Source: Vombatus ursinus
Taxonomy: Eukaryota; Chordata; Mammalia; Diprotodontia; Vombatidae
DNA length: 64,000 nt
Reading direction: 5' to 3'
Assembly: GCF_900497805.2 (NCBI RefSeq)
Contig: NW_020954551.1
Span: 1,752,382-1,816,381 of the forward strand
The notes below the pieces were generated by a model. That model had not been told where the DNA came from. It saw only the letters and a list, made by a program, of their open reading frames with translations, and did no database searches. Positions within the stretch are counted from its first letter, which is position 1. The number at the start of each line of letters is the position of its first letter. Shown here in pieces: positions 11,063 to 21,717 of this stretch. Position numbers and translations under genes: made by a program.

Positions 11063-11619
11063 GTTTTGAAAAAGTTTGAAACATCCTTTGGACAGAGTTT
11101 GAGTTGTCTCCTTTTCCCTGCCCAAAACAAGGGTTTGTGCTGTAACCCAAACTGAAGTGTTTCCAGAGCACAAAGCTGGATATGAAAGGCCTTGACATTA
11201 ATATGCCTCAAGGCACAATCTTCCTCTTATCACCACAACCTTTTTTTCCCCCTTTCAGTGCAGCATGTACTATAGAGCTTCCAAAAACCCAGTGTAAATA
11301 CTGGAAGGATTTTCAAATACAGCCAAGGAAAGGAGCTGTTTGTCTTAGCTATTGAAATGCAGCGTCTCCAGGCCAGGGCTAGTCCTGGGTAAACCTGAAA
11401 CAGGAGAGCAAAGACAAAGTTCAGAGTCCTTGCATTTCCTCCTTCCAAGTCAAGTCCTGCTTGTCTCTGTTCCCCAGAGGACCCAGAGCTCCTGGGCTGC
11501 CCAGGCTGTGGAATTCAGGCTGGCTCTTCCAAATCATGTCCATCTGGTTTATCAGATCTCCACTCATGGCCCTCGCACTACGTGGGGGCATTCTCAAGAC
11601 TCTCTACTAGGCCCTTTTC
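11063..11619. other. Unassigned stretch
   Basis: No repeat family or gene seen. The + strand open frame from 11,352 continues straight into the CT repeat, so it is not a credible gene. Confidence 0.4.
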
Positions 11620-11788
11620 TCTGCTCTGTCTGCTCTGTCTCTGTCCATGTCTCTGTCTCTCTGTCTTTCTGTTTCTGTGTATGTCTCTCTCTCTTCTCTA
11701 TCTCTCTGAATGGCTGTCTCCTCTGTTTGTCTCTATGTGTCTCTCTGTGTCTCTTTGTCTGTCTGTCTCTTTCTCTCTCTGTCTATCT

Positions 11789-11826
<38 letters not shown>

Positions 11827-12018
11827 CCCTCTCTCTTTTACTCTTTCCCCTCTCTGTTTCTCTCTCTGTCTCTCTCTCCCCTGTCTCTCTCTGTGTCTCT
11901 GTCTCTTTCTTTCTCTGTCTCTCTCTCCCCTGATTCTCTGTCCTTGTCTCTCCCCTGTCTCTCTGTCTCTCTTTTTTCTCTTTCTCTGTCTCTGTGTCTC
12001 TGTCTCTGTCTCTCTCTG

Positions 12019-12049
<31 letters not shown>

Positions 12050-12050
12050 G

Positions 12051-12084
<34 letters not shown>
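11620..12084. repeat. (TCTCTG/TC)n pyrimidine tract, about 465 bp
   Basis: Imperfect tctctg, tctg and tc units make a nearly uninterrupted pyrimidine-rich strand with regular G interruptions. All three + frames and one - frame stay open through it (peptides made of S, L, C and V, or of R and E), which is an artefact of the repeat. Confidence 0.97.
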
Positions 12085-12124
12085 ATCAGCTCATGGGCTC
12101 CACTACCATCTCTATGGTGATGGC

Positions 12125-12345
12125 TTCAAGTGTCAAGCGCAAATAGAAACAAGGGCCTAGAGCTAATCCATCCATGATGATCCCTGCCAGGCTGAATATT
12201 GACTGCGTTTTAACATGTAATGTTATCTATGTTTTGTATTCTTATTCATTTTGTTCAATATTCCCCAATTCCATTTTAATTGGGTTCTGTAGCTCTGGGG
12301 AGTCTGCTGGATCCATGGGCTAAGGCCTGGGGTTCGATGCCTCTG
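12125..12345 (+). mobile_element. hAT-type MITE (cagggGTGTCAAAC family)
   Basis: Starts tcaagtgtcaagcgcaaat and ends gttcgatgcctctg, eroded inverted ends. The middle contains aatgttatctatgttttgta and ttcaatattccccaattcca, shared with the copy at 23,978. Family attribution to a hAT-type element is from memory of the family ends. Confidence 0.6.
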
Positions 12346-12500
12346 TAGTGGATAGAGTAAAAGGCTTGGAGCCAGCAAGGCTTGTCACCCCTAGGTAAAT
12401 CCTTTAGCCTCCCTCAGCCTCAGTTTCCCCATTTGTAAAATGAAGGTGTTTGACTCCATGCCTTCTAAGGTCTCTTCTGTCTCTAAATCTATTAACTTAG
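12346..12500 (+). mobile_element. MIR-type SINE, type B
   Basis: Head agtggatagagtaaaaggct, box cctcagtttccccatttgta, tail gccttctaaggtctcttctg then ctctaaatctatt. It abuts the MITE on its left. Confidence 0.85.
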
Positions 12501-12644
12501 GCAGCCCTTATCTCTCACCTGGAATCCAAGGTCACATCTTTGGTTTTGCTGAACAAAACCCTCCCCTCTTCCTCCCTTCTATATTACTGTGGAAAGCTCA
12601 CCATTATTCCAAACTCTCAGGTTGGCGACCTCAGAGTAGTAGGA

Positions 12645-12902
12645 AAAATAATAATGATAGCTAGCATTTATATAACACTTTAAGGTATATCAAAACACTT
12701 CTCAAATAATTTCCTTATTTTATCCTCACAACTCTGAAAAGAGGTGCTATTATTATCTCCATTTTACAGATAAAGAAACTGAGGTAGGCAGAGGTTAAGT
12801 GACTTGCACAGAGTCACACAACTAGTAAGGATCTAAGGTTGGATCTGAACTCAGATCTTCCTGACTGCAGGCCCAGCATTCTATCCACTGAACCACCTGT
12901 CT
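12645..12902 (-). mobile_element. MIR-type SINE, type A, full length, reverse
   Basis: Complete: aatgatagctagcatttata, tatcctcacaactctgaaaa, ccattttacagataaagaaa, gagtcacacaactagtaagg, then a tRNA-like head ending ctatccactgaaccacctg. Confidence 0.92.
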
Positions 12903-12974
12903 AACTCTTCATTCTCACCCCTTCCCTCACATACAATCGGTTGCCTGGTTTGGGCAGTTTTTCATCCACAACAT

Positions 12975-13050
12975 TCCTCTCTCTGTGCGCGTCTTTCTCT
13001 CTCTCTGTCTCTCTCTCCTTCTCTCTCTCTCTGTCTCTCTGTCTCTGTTG
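12975..13050. repeat. (CT)n with TCTCTG units
   Basis: Tracts of tctctctctgtctctctc; a short relative of the 11.6-kb tract. Confidence 0.9.
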
Positions 13051-13164
13051 CCACCTTCTTTCCCTCACATCATAACCATGATTCTCGCTCCCAGCAACTC
13101 TCTCTCGGATTTGGCAGGAGGTTCCCGATCGGGCTTCTTGCAAGCAGCCCCTCGGCCCCGGGCC

Positions 13165-13265
13165 TTGCTCTTCACGCCCTCCCTCACTTAGATCCAGTTT
13201 ACCTGCACGTCTTCGCATCGTCTCCTTGAAGCCATGGTCCTCTTGGAGAACCAAGGACAAAACCC
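13165..13265 (+). mobile_element. RTESINE-like 3' end
   Basis: Ends ggtcctcttggagaaccaag then gacaaa, the same terminal block as the LINE at 60,350 and, in reverse, the SINE at 57,378. Upstream, cctccctcacttagatccag matches the reverse of tgaggcagag-type sequence in those copies. GC-rich compared with its surroundings. Confidence 0.6.
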
Positions 13266-13511
13266 CCACCAAGAGGCCGTCCCTAAAGCAGAATTGGGAC
13301 TGTGCCTCTTCCTGAAGGAGCCGTGCTCCCGGCTGGGCTCCCTGGGGCTTCTGGACTAGACACAAGCTTGTGGCTTGGTGTTGAAGCCTCCGCGATGGGC
13401 TCACCCTCTCTCCAGGCTGTTTCTCCACCCCTCCTCCTCCCCTACTCTATTTTCCAGCCAAGAGATCTCCTTCCTGTTCCTGTATTTGACATTCCATCTT
13501 CCTCCTCCTCC

Positions 13512-13600
13512 TTTGCAAGTCAATCAATAAACACTTATTAAGCATCTACTATGTGTAGGGCACCAAACTAAGTGCCCCAGATCCCCAAAAGCAGTTCCCT
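13512..13600 (-). mobile_element. L2 3' terminus, reverse
   Basis: Shows aatcaataaacacttattaa then gcatctactatgtgtagggc. Confidence 0.75.
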
Positions 13601-13671
13601 AAGCTTTCTGACCTCCTTTCAGAGTTCCTTCCTTCCTTCGAGGCCCCGGTTTTCCTGAATGCCGCGGTTGT

Positions 13672-13850
13672 GAGAAGCAGCTAGGTGGCTCAGTGAGTAG
13701 AGCTTTGGACCTGGAATCAGGAAGACCTGACTTCAAATCCAGCCTCAGACGCTAGCTGTGTGACTCTGTGCAAGTCACCTCATCGTGGCCTGCCTCAGTT
13801 TTCTCAGCTGTAAAATAGGTATAATAACAGCTTCCAACACCTTCTTGTGA
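13672..13850 (+). mobile_element. MIR-type SINE, type A
   Basis: Head gcagctaggtggctcagtga, core ggaatcaggaagacctgact, gcctcagttttctcagctgt, then the start of the type A tail (aggtataataacagc). Confidence 0.88.
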
Positions 13851-13859
13851 GCCTTACCT

Positions 13860-13990
13860 CATTCTCCCACCCTCCTGGAAATTGGTTTGTATCCTATTTT
13901 GTGTTCAATTATCCGGACATGCATTGTCTACCCTCAGGAGAATATAGGCTTCTTAAGGGCAGGGACTGTTGTAAGTTTGGTTTTGTGTCC
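13860..13990 (+). mobile_element. L2 3' end
   Basis: Contains ggcttcttaagggcagggac then tgttgtaag..ttttgtgtccccaaa, a typical L2 terminal block without its last bases. Confidence 0.65.
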
Positions 13991-14044
13991 CCAAACTCTG
14001 GGGGATTATGGCCAAATTCTGATGTCTTCGTACATAGTGGAACA

Positions 14045-14135
14045 AGACCAAAGAATCATAGATCTGCCGGTGGAAAGGATAACAAGAGGTCAACCCATCC
14101 AATGCCCTCATTTTCCATATGGGGCCCAGGGAAGA
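14045..14135 (-). mobile_element. MIR-type SINE fragment, type B tail, reverse
   Basis: Contains aatcatagatctgccggtgg, aggtcaacccatccaatgcc and ctcattttccatatggggcc. Confidence 0.65.
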
Positions 14136-14404
14136 CAATGACAATGACATTATTAAATAGAATAGGAAGAAATAAGGAAAGGCAGAACACGTTAAATTAA
14201 AGACCAGAATAAACATATTGATTATGAATATATAAATAATGATAGTAAGAAAAATCTGGAAGTACCGAGTCACTAAGAGTTGGGACATGGAGGAAACAAG
14301 TCGCAGTTATTTCTGTTCCCGTGTATAGTTTTTCATTTCTTCAAATGTAAATAGTTTGGAATATTTGGTTTTCTTTGGGACGCTAGTCTTCCTTTTTTCA
14401 TACT
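14136..14404. other. Unassigned AT-rich stretch
   Basis: No repeat or gene recognised. Confidence 0.4.
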
Positions 14405-14500
14405 TATTGATGTCATCCTCCCTAGGCCTCAGTTTCCTCAGCTGTAAAATGAGAGGGTTGTACTAGAATACTACAAGGGTCTTGGAGGTCCCCTTGCCAA
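14405..14500 (+). mobile_element. MIR-type SINE fragment, type B
   Basis: Contains cctcagtttcctcagctgta then gagagggttgtactagaata. Confidence 0.75.
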
Positions 14501-15594
14501 CTGGAAACCTAGGCTCCTTTAAAATGAGAGGCATGATCTAATAAAGAATTCTAACACAAACACAGAAAGAGAAGGGCCGGGCCTTCTCCCCCTACCCTTG
14601 CAACCAGACCAGAACCCAATAGCAGTCTTTACTTTGGAAAGCTGGTGGCCTTGGGATTAAATAATTCCAGCTGACTTCCAATATCTACGTCCCAGTCCTT
14701 TGTAATACTTTGATTCCCATCTGGTGAGATAGGCTCCTTCCCACTGAGACCAGAGTGATCTGCCAATACCCCCTAAGAGAAGGTCCGGCCCAGAGGCCAG
14801 AGCCCTCCACATTCATGGATTCACAGCTGGGGCTTTCAGTCCTCACAGCGTGCTGCTCCCTCCCTCTCCCAGGCATGAAGCTTTGTTCTCAGGGGAGCCT
14901 GGTAGGAGGAAGCAGCCTCTAGGAAGGATGGGGGACTTGCTCCGCTCTCTTGAAATTGACTATTAGGTTCTGGGCTAAACAGAGTCATTCATACTAACTT
15001 GTGAATGACACCTAGCCAACTGCCTCTTGGAGTAGTTTTGTTTTTGTTCATTAACCCCAATAAATTTTACAAGTATTGGAAGGAGAGGCAAAGATTTCTT
15101 TAAGCAGAGGGCCCCGAGGGTTATTCTCCGCTTTGGATGGAACCACTTTGGGGACCCACTTTTTTTCTCCCTTTCATCCTTAGCTGCCAAAGATCTTCTC
15201 CACACATTCCTCTACTTAGAAATTTATTGCAATTAATGAACTCTTCTTTTGAAATGCAAATTCGCCATGGAGATCTATCTGCTAAGTCTCACCACAATTT
15301 AGAGAGACATTGATCAGATCAATACTTAGTAACCATGGTGGCAAGAAAGCAGGAGATTGGACTCTGCTGGGAGAAAGGAGAAGGGAGGAGGGTAAGGCTG
15401 AACCAGGCCCTCAGGGCCGTGTGAGGTGAGTGGGGGCGGGGGAGGCTTGGAGCCGCTATTCCCAACCTCCCCCTCTGTCTTCCAACCCCAAAGGGAGCTT
15501 GGCCTCCTGCTTCGTGGATAAGAGAGGGTTCATCTGACCTGGCTGAGTGACAGCTCCATGACTTCTCCATTAGAATGTAAGGCCCTTGAGAAAC
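14501..15594. other. Unassigned stretch
   Basis: About 1.1 kb without a recognised repeat. A 76-codon - strand frame (14,975-15,205) has no recognisable domain or splice context. The composition is ordinary, so this may be unique intergenic sequence. Confidence 0.4.
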
Positions 15595-15596
15595 TT

Positions 15597-15642
15597 TTCT
15601 TCTTCTTCTTCTTCTTCTTCTTCTTCTTCTTCTTCTTCTTCT

Positions 15643-15681
<39 letters not shown>

Positions 15682-15795
15682 TCTTCTTCCTCTTCTTCCT
15701 CCTCCTCCTCCTCCTCCTCCTCCTCCTTCTTCTTCTTCTTCCTCTTCTTCTTCTTCTTCTCCTTCTTCTCCTCCTCCTCCTTCTCCTTCTTCATT
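15597..15795. repeat. (TTC)n / (CTCCTC)n microsatellite, about 200 bp
   Basis: About 22 uninterrupted TTC units (15,598-15,665), followed by mixed ttc, ctt and cctcct units. One strand is entirely pyrimidine with mirror symmetry. The long F, S, L or E/R open frames across it are artefacts. Confidence 0.98.
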
Positions 15796-15875
15796 TCTCT
15801 CTGTCTGTCTCTCTGTCTCTGTCTCTCTGTCTCTCTCTCTCTCTCCCTCTCTCCCTCTCTGTCTCTCTTTCTCTG
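15796..15875. repeat. (TCTCTG)n tract joined to the TTC repeat
   Basis: Units tctctctgtctgtctctc continue the pyrimidine strand of the preceding repeat, so the combined tract is about 280 bases. Confidence 0.95.
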
Positions 15876-16260
15876 GCACAAAGAAGGCAGTTAAAAGATG
15901 CTTTTTGAATTCAATTGAATTAGTTCCCTCCAACCAATTCTCCATTTTTCAGCATTTCCCAATCTCCCACACTCTCAGTGCTTTCCTGCTGGTCATAGAA
16001 GGTCATAGGAGAATAAGAAAACCTCCTCACAAAACTTAGTTCCTATTTTCCCTCCCCCGAACCTTGATCCCACTCCATCTTCTCTCTTTGCTCCATCAGG
16101 TTTTCTTTTGTCCTGTAACCTTAACTTTCCCTTCCGGGTAACACCTTCTCACCTGCCTGCAAATTTGAGAAGGTCATGGTGACTTCTTTCACCAAAGATT
16201 TAGTAGATTCCAAGCATGGGCAGAGCAGAGATGGGGGCTGGGCAAGGAGCACATGGTATT
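15876..16260. other. Unassigned stretch
   Basis: No repeat family or gene recognised between the two microsatellites. Confidence 0.4.
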
Positions 16261-16298
16261 CTCTTTTCTCTCCCTCCCTGTCTCTCTCTCTCCCTCCA

Positions 16299-16330
<32 letters not shown>

Positions 16331-16359
16331 TCTTCTCTCCCTCTCTGTCTCTCTCTCAT
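16261..16359. repeat. (TC)n microsatellite
   Basis: tctctctctctctctgtctc and related units. It lies against the 3' end of the old reverse L1, so it may have grown from that end (inference). Confidence 0.95.
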
Positions 16360-16363
16360 TTTA

Positions 16364-18130
16364 TTGATACATTCTGTATTTACTTTATAAACATTAACAG
16401 ATTACTCTCACTTCCTGAAGGTCTCTTGTGGCCAAGTAAAACATTTAAGTAAAATGCATAATACAGTGACCTCCCCTGAAAGTGTATCCAGCTTTCACAG
16501 GTATAGTACCCCCTACTGCCCCAGTTTTAAAAATGAACAGAAATCGATTTATTTCCTCTCCATTCCACCCTCCGCCCCATTAAAAAAGGAAAATAAAACA
16601 AAATTATTGTAATAAACATATGTAGTCAAGCAAAACAAAATTCCCCAATGGATGTTCACAAATACATACATACATCCACACATACATACATGCCCATACA
16701 TATATACACACATTTATTTAATATATATTTACATATGTATAACACATATACAAACATATGTGTATACATTCATGTGTGATATATGTGCATATATTTATAT
16801 ATACATAATTAGGGTACAGAATGATTGTATATATACATTTATTTAATATATGTCTACATACATATAACACATACACATACATGTACATTCACATGTGTGA
16901 TGAGTGTGTTGTATGTAATTAAGGTACAGAATTATTACATACATATGATTATGTAGACATATTATATGATTATATGCATATATATATATTTAATCATTCT
17001 GCACCCTAAATCCATCACCTCTTTGTAACTGGTCGCACATTTGATCATCAGTCGTCTGGAATCATGAATGGTCATTCTATCAATCATAGCCTACAGCTCT
17101 TAAAGATACTTGTCTTTACGTTGCTGTGGTATAACTTATTGTCCTGGTTCTGCTCGTCTCATTCTTCAACAGTTTACAAAAATCCTCAAATCTGTTTATT
17201 TTTTACATCGTCGATGCTGTAGCATAAACTAGTCTTCCTCTCACCTCACTCTGTGGCAGTTCATCTAAGCCTTCCCATGTGTCTTTGAAACATCTATTTC
17301 CTCATTTCTTACAGCACAATAATTGTCCGTCACATTCCTTCACCATAACCAATTCACCAGTTCTTCAATCATTAGACGTCCTCTTGGTTTCCAGTTTTTG
17401 TGACTACAAAAAGAGTTGCTATAAACATTTTTGTACACGTATGATCTCTCCTCCTCCTTTGATCTCCTTGGAGTAGAGGCCTAGCAATGGTATAGCTGGG
17501 TCAAAGAACACACACTGTTCAATAACTTTTTGTGCGTGATTTCAAATGGTTTTCCACAATCCCTGCGCCCATTCCCAACTCTCCCAACAGTGCATCAATA
17601 GGTCTATTTCCCCACAGCCCCTCCCACATTTATTATGTTATATTTTTGTCATCTTCACCACCCCGACGGGTGTTAGGTAGAATCCCAGAATTGCTTTAAT
17701 TTGCATTTCCCTAATTAGTAGTATCTTGGAGGTTTGTTTTTTTTTAATGTGGCTAAAAATAGTCTGAGTTCCTTCCTTAGAGAGCAAGCTGACTATTCAC
17801 ATCTTTAGACCACTTATAAAGGGTGAGTGAGTCTTTTCATATATCTTGGAAAGAAAACCTTTATCAGAGAAACTTGGTGCAAATATTTTCCCGGTTAATT
17901 GATTCCCTTCCAATCTTAGCTTTATTATATTTGCTTACGTAAATTTAATATTTATAATATATTATATTTGCTTTTAATTTTAGATAATCAAATTTAACCT
18001 TTTCTATCTTCCCTGATCTCCTCTGTCCCTTATTTGACCATGCACTTCCCTCCTTTGTATAGATCGGAGAGGTACTTTTTCCCCCATTTCTCTATTTTGT
18101 TTATGATAGAGAATGTATCATCCATATACC
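16364..18130 (-). mobile_element. Old L1 LINE, 3' part, reverse
   Basis: Reverse L1 from its 3' UTR (about 16,364-17,050) into the ORF2 C-terminal and connecting regions. The reverse strand shows L1 ORF2-like blocks, for example around ggtatagctgggtcaaagaa (17,489), cccaactctcccaacagtgc (17,574) and tttgcatttccctaatta (17,700). It is more diverged than the L1s at 1,878 and 28,495 and probably belongs to an older subfamily. A large AT microsatellite has grown inside the 3' UTR. No TSD was found. Confidence 0.8.
16660..17000. repeat. AT-rich (ATACAT/TATATG)n expansion
   Basis: Irregular acatacat, tatatata and catatgtg units, with a partly repeated block near attagggtacagaatgat (16,808) and attaaggtacagaattatt (16,918). 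It lies inside the reverse L1 3' UTR. Confidence 0.9.
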
Positions 18131-18165
18131 TGTGAGCTTCTTGCGTCCACACCCTTGTAGTCGTC

Positions 18166-18300
18166 CTTCTTCTCGGGTCTGGAAGACCTGGATTCAAATT
18201 CCTCCTCTGACATATACTGACTGGGTAACTGGGAAAATCACTTACTCTCTCAGCAGTACCCTAAGCAATTCTGTAAGGCTATACATTTGCATTGGCAGAA
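18166..18300 (+). mobile_element. MIR-type SINE, truncated
   Basis: Contains tctggaagacctggattcaa, then ctgactgggtaactggg and cacttactctctcagcagta. The tail is not clear. Confidence 0.65.
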
Positions 18301-18604
18301 GGACTTTCCCACACATATGAAATTCCAGGTCTGGCCCAAAAAAGGAAAAGAAAATACAGCTGCCTGGACTCAAATAACCCAGTGGATCCGTGGTCGCATT
18401 GATGTAGGCATTCCCATCAACAAGACAATCTGGTAACTGGCTCATTTGGTGCTGTTCTTGTCCACGCCTTCCAATAATTTTGACTCCAGAGCCACAGCCA
18501 AGGTTCTGGAGACCTTGCCCCTTTTGTCCTGACCAGTTAATACTTCCAGAAAGGTGGCTTCTGAGACAAGGCTCCCTTTGGCTCCCTAAGGAGGGGCTGA
18601 GCTC
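18301..18604. other. Unassigned stretch
   Basis: No confident repeat. A short + stretch around acccagtggatccg briefly suggests a ribosomal-protein processed pseudogene, but the similarity does not extend. Confidence 0.35.
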
Positions 18605-18785
18605 TACAGCGTAGTGAACACTGGTTCTGGAGAACCTGGATCCAAAGCCTGCCCCGACACTTCCATGTGTGATCTGGGACAAGTCACAATCTCCTTCAGC
18701 ATCATTTGCCTACTCCAGAATGTGAGGAGGTCAAACAAGACGGCACCTCTGAGGTCTGGCAGAGCTGCAATGCTACGAGTGCTGG
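18605..18785 (+). mobile_element. MIR-type SINE, type B
   Basis: Contains cgtagtgaacactggttctg, tgtgatctgggacaagtcac, then ggaggtcaaacaagacggca and gcaatgctacgag. Confidence 0.8.
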
Positions 18786-19049
18786 AGTGAGTCCTTTGTC
18801 CCGTGGATACTCACATTTATTTTCTCTGTTTCATCACCATGTTTTCTAGTTGGAATCCTCTTTATTTTCCGTTAACAGCTGTGCTGGTAATAAGATGTGA
18901 GTTTGGAATTATTCCAAGAAGGTGTGCTTTATGAAATCATGACTAGGACAAAGTTCATCTTGGAAGCCTCTTTCTTACGGGCCCCTTCTTCACTGCCCTC
19001 TGTGACCTCCCATTCCTCCTCCTAACGTACCCAGGGTGGACAATGGGGG
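18786..19049. other. Unassigned stretch
   Basis: Nothing recognised. Confidence 0.4.
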
Positions 19050-19215
19050 ATGGCATAGAAGAAACAGCTCTAGATTTGGTGTTGGGGCCGGGGTGGGGGG
19101 AGGCTGGCTTGGAACCCCACCTTTGCTACTTACTCCCCATGGGAGCTTCCTCATCTCTAAGGTGATGGGGTTGGGCTAGTTGGCCTCCACAGTCCCTCCC
19201 AGCTCTATGCCTACC
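19050..19215 (+). mobile_element. MIR-type SINE, type B
   Basis: Contains ctagatttggtgttggggcc, then ttcctcatctctaaggtgat, and the tail ttgggctagttggcctccac. Confidence 0.75.
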
Positions 19216-19294
19216 ACGCGGTACTTTCTGCACCTGTGATTTTGTCTGTGTGGAAATTCCCTCCATCAAGGCTCAGCTCTTCTGTATCTTGCCG

Positions 19295-19412
19295 TCTTGG
19301 GCCTCAAAGAGATCAAGCAACTTGCCCATGGTCACCCCGCAAGCCAGTGTCAGAGACCAGGCTTGAACTCATTTACTCCTGGCTCTGTGCACCCTGTGCC
19401 TAGGATACCAGG
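19295..19412 (-). mobile_element. MIR-type SINE fragment, reverse
   Basis: Contains gggcctcaaagagatcaagc, aacttgcccatggtcacccc and gaccaggcttgaactcattt. Confidence 0.65.
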
Positions 19413-19849
19413 TTGCCCTCCTCTCTATCAGAGTTTTTGTACATAGTTTTAGGGTTTGCATTTTATAGCCTTTAGAGTCACAAAGGAGCTATGAGATACA
19501 GCACTTCCTGCATTGACCCACTTGGGGATGGAGAAATGTCAATCTTGCATTCACACGCGATGCCAAGGCTTGGTCTTCCAACGCCATTTGGGAGCAGGAA
19601 TGGGCAGGCACAGGGCCAGAATTCATACAAACTAGTCTGCTCCGGCTATCCCAGCTGCTGGCACTTGTCCCTGCTCACCAAGGCCCCGAGTAGCTTTCAA
19701 AATCACTGAGGAGTTTGTGCTGGAAGGGAGCTTCAAAGACCATGAGCGGCAGCTGAGCAGTTCTCTGGCCTCCTAAGCTGCCTGACAGTGGGCCTCAGTC
19801 CAGCCTCCTCCCCTTAACATATGGTTTTGATCCCTGGCTAAATACACAA
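19413..19849. other. Unassigned stretch
   Basis: No repeat or gene recognised; a 72-codon + frame (19,491-19,709) has no visible domain. Confidence 0.35.
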
Positions 19850-19940
19850 AGGCCTGTGTGACCCTGAATAGATCCTCCCATCTCCCTGCCTTACTTTCCT
19901 CAGCTGTCAAATGTAGCCTTTTGAATCATAAAACCCTTCT
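19850..19940 (+). mobile_element. MIR-type SINE fragment
   Basis: Contains cctgtgtgaccctgaataga then ccttactttcctcagctgtc. Confidence 0.6.
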
Positions 19941-19994
19941 CAGAAAAATGTTTTTAAATGCATGGAATATAATTCATAGGATTACAAAAGAAAC

Positions 19995-20090
19995 CTATTA
20001 TATGAATATTATATATAAATATATAATAAATAAAATATGATGATATATTAATATATTATATATACAAATCATTAAATATTAAAAAAACAA
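19995..20090. repeat. AT-rich low-complexity tract
   Basis: Irregular tatata, ataaat and taatat units. Confidence 0.85.
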
Positions 20091-20406
20091 ACTCCCAACA
20101 CCCAGGTTAACAACTCTCCTGGATCTCAAAGTTCCCTTCCATCTCTAGCATTCGGTAAAATGTGGAAAACCAAATCTCTGCAAAGGGGAAAAAAATAAAG
20201 CTATTGGTCATTTACATTCTATTGTGAGTGGAGGGGTATGAACGAGGCACTGTATGCCTGAAGGGAAAGGAACAGGCATTAAGAGTGGCTTGTCATACTG
20301 GCCATCTTCAGGATTTTACTTATCATGGCTTGAGAAAAGGAATCTAGATAGAAAGAAGGTTGTTTGTGGAATGGTGGAGGAGTTCAACATTTGACTCAAA
20401 TGTTGC

Positions 20407-20790
20407 TTTTAGTCCCTGGTAGCTGACCTTCCCTTTCCCTGACCTCTTCCAAGTCTGCTTGCCCCAAATCTAAGGTGCTAATGGGGCCATGTTTGTCTTT
20501 TCCTTCCTTGATCTTGAGTTCTAGTATGAAATGGTCACTTCGCCAAGTTTTCCATCATTTCTATATCAGCAACCATTCTCTCCTTCAGAATTAGGTTAGG
20601 AAGAATAGTTCTCCTTCTTCCTTCTTCCAATTATTAAGGAATTAAAATATCATTAAAATATCATCAAGCTAAGAATCTACCCCACTGGCAGTTTTCTCCT
20701 TTCCTTGTTCTCCTGTAAAATAAAAGAATCTTGAGGGCAGGAACTGTTTTGTCCTGGGTCCTCAACATGCAACACAGGGTCTTATAAATA
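20407..20790 (+). repeat. Left arm of a 96% identical inverted repeat
   Basis: Starts ttttagtccctggtagctga and ends acacagggtcttataaata. By eye it matches the reverse complement of 23,160-23,565 with about 14 substitutions over 384 bases. Its right part (20,725-20,790) is an L2-like terminal block (cttgagggcaggaactgttt) that stops before the L2 end. The other arm continues to that end, so this arm looks like the derived copy (inference). Confidence 0.9.
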
Positions 20791-21091
20791 ATCTACAGCT
20801 ACAGAAAATTGTAATAAATGTAACCAGTTTTTAGAGGGGATCGTGGGCAGTGCCCCTTTCCTGTTACAGGATTCAAGTTACTCTGTATTGGCTCATTGGG
20901 ACCCCATGCATTGGCAACTCCTTCTTAGAGACAGCTTGTATTAACAGACCACTTAGATGTCATATCACAGTAAAGCAAGATGGTAGATAAGGTAGATGAG
21001 GAAAAACGTGCATTAATCAGTACAGGCAGTACCAAATCACACCATTATCTCAGGGCCCTAAGTGCACCCCCACCATGACTGGCCATTAATA
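20791..21091. other. Unassigned stretch inside inverted-repeat loop
   Basis: No recognised repeat or gene. Confidence 0.35.
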
Positions 21092-21336
21092 AGGATAGGA
21101 GGCAGTTAGACCCAGAGTCAGGAAGATCAGTTCCTATCTAGCTTCAGACACCAGATGTGTGACCCTGACCAAGTCACTTAACCTCTGTCAGCCTCAGTTT
21201 CTTCAACTGTAAAATAGAGATAATAATAGCACCTAACTGAGAACCATTGTGAGGATAAAATGAGGTTATGTCTGTAAAGCACTTTTCAAACTTTAAAGCT
21301 CTATATGAATGCTAGCTGGTATTATCAGTATTATTA
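21092..21336 (+). mobile_element. MIR-type SINE, type A, full length
   Basis: Head aggaggcagttagacccaga, ccaagtcacttaacctctgt, cctcagtttcttcaactgta, then the complete type A tail ending gctagctggtattat. Confidence 0.92.
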
Positions 21337-21424
21337 ATCTAGAGCTGGAAGGGCTCTCATGGTCCATCCAGTTCAACAGTCTTTTTATAGATGAGACAAC
21401 TGAGGCCCAGGATGGTTAATGACT
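21337..21424 (-). mobile_element. MIR-type SINE, type B, reverse, left part
   Basis: Begins tctagagctggaagggctct, then agatgagacaactgaggccc. Interrupted at ggttaatgact by a LINE tail; resumes at 21,718. Confidence 0.8.
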
Positions 21425-21717
21425 TTTTAAAAATTTCTTTATTTTTAAAAAAATTTTATTCATTTTTAATTTAAATACAAAAAACCAAAAATGAACATTT
21501 CCATGTGTATAAAATGAGGATTCAACATAAAACCATGAATTTCATTTCATAATGTTTACTTTCTTGAAAAAACTATGTAATGAATAAATACGACAGATCA
21601 TTTTCAAAGCTATCTTGCTTTTCTGTGCTTCCTTCTAAATTTTCTTTAGTTTTCTGCTGTGAACTTTTTACTTTTTGTTCTTTTTTCTCCCCCTCCCCCA
21701 CCCTAGAGAAGGCTAAT
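21425..21717 (-). mobile_element. LINE 3' tail inserted in a SINE, reverse
   Basis: About 290 bases inserted into the type B SINE, flanked by ggttaatgact (21,414-21,424) and ggttaaatgtct (21,718-21,729), an imperfect TSD. The left edge is T-rich, so the poly(A) end lies on the left and the element is on the - strand. The content, with a ttttctcccc pyrimidine block, resembles an L1 3' UTR of another subfamily. Family not certain. Confidence 0.65.

Noticed and set aside
11352-12160. Long open frames on both strands across 11.35-12.16 kb
   Set aside because: They exist because the TCTCTG repeat lacks stop codons; the peptides are simple S/L/C or R/E runs.
12901-13428. 175-codon - strand frame
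   Set aside because: Made of a CT microsatellite (R/E part) plus the reverse of an RTESINE-like end.
13672-13750. tRNA gene
   Set aside because: tRNA-like heads here and at 44,332, 45,990 and elsewhere belong to SINEs and lack a complete cloverleaf.
15319-15945. 208-codon - strand frame and F-, S- or E-rich frames
   Set aside because: Products of the TTC/GAA and TCTCTG microsatellites.
18340-18480. Ribosomal-protein processed pseudogene (cccagtggatccg)
   Set aside because: The resemblance is confined to a few codons and does not continue on either side.
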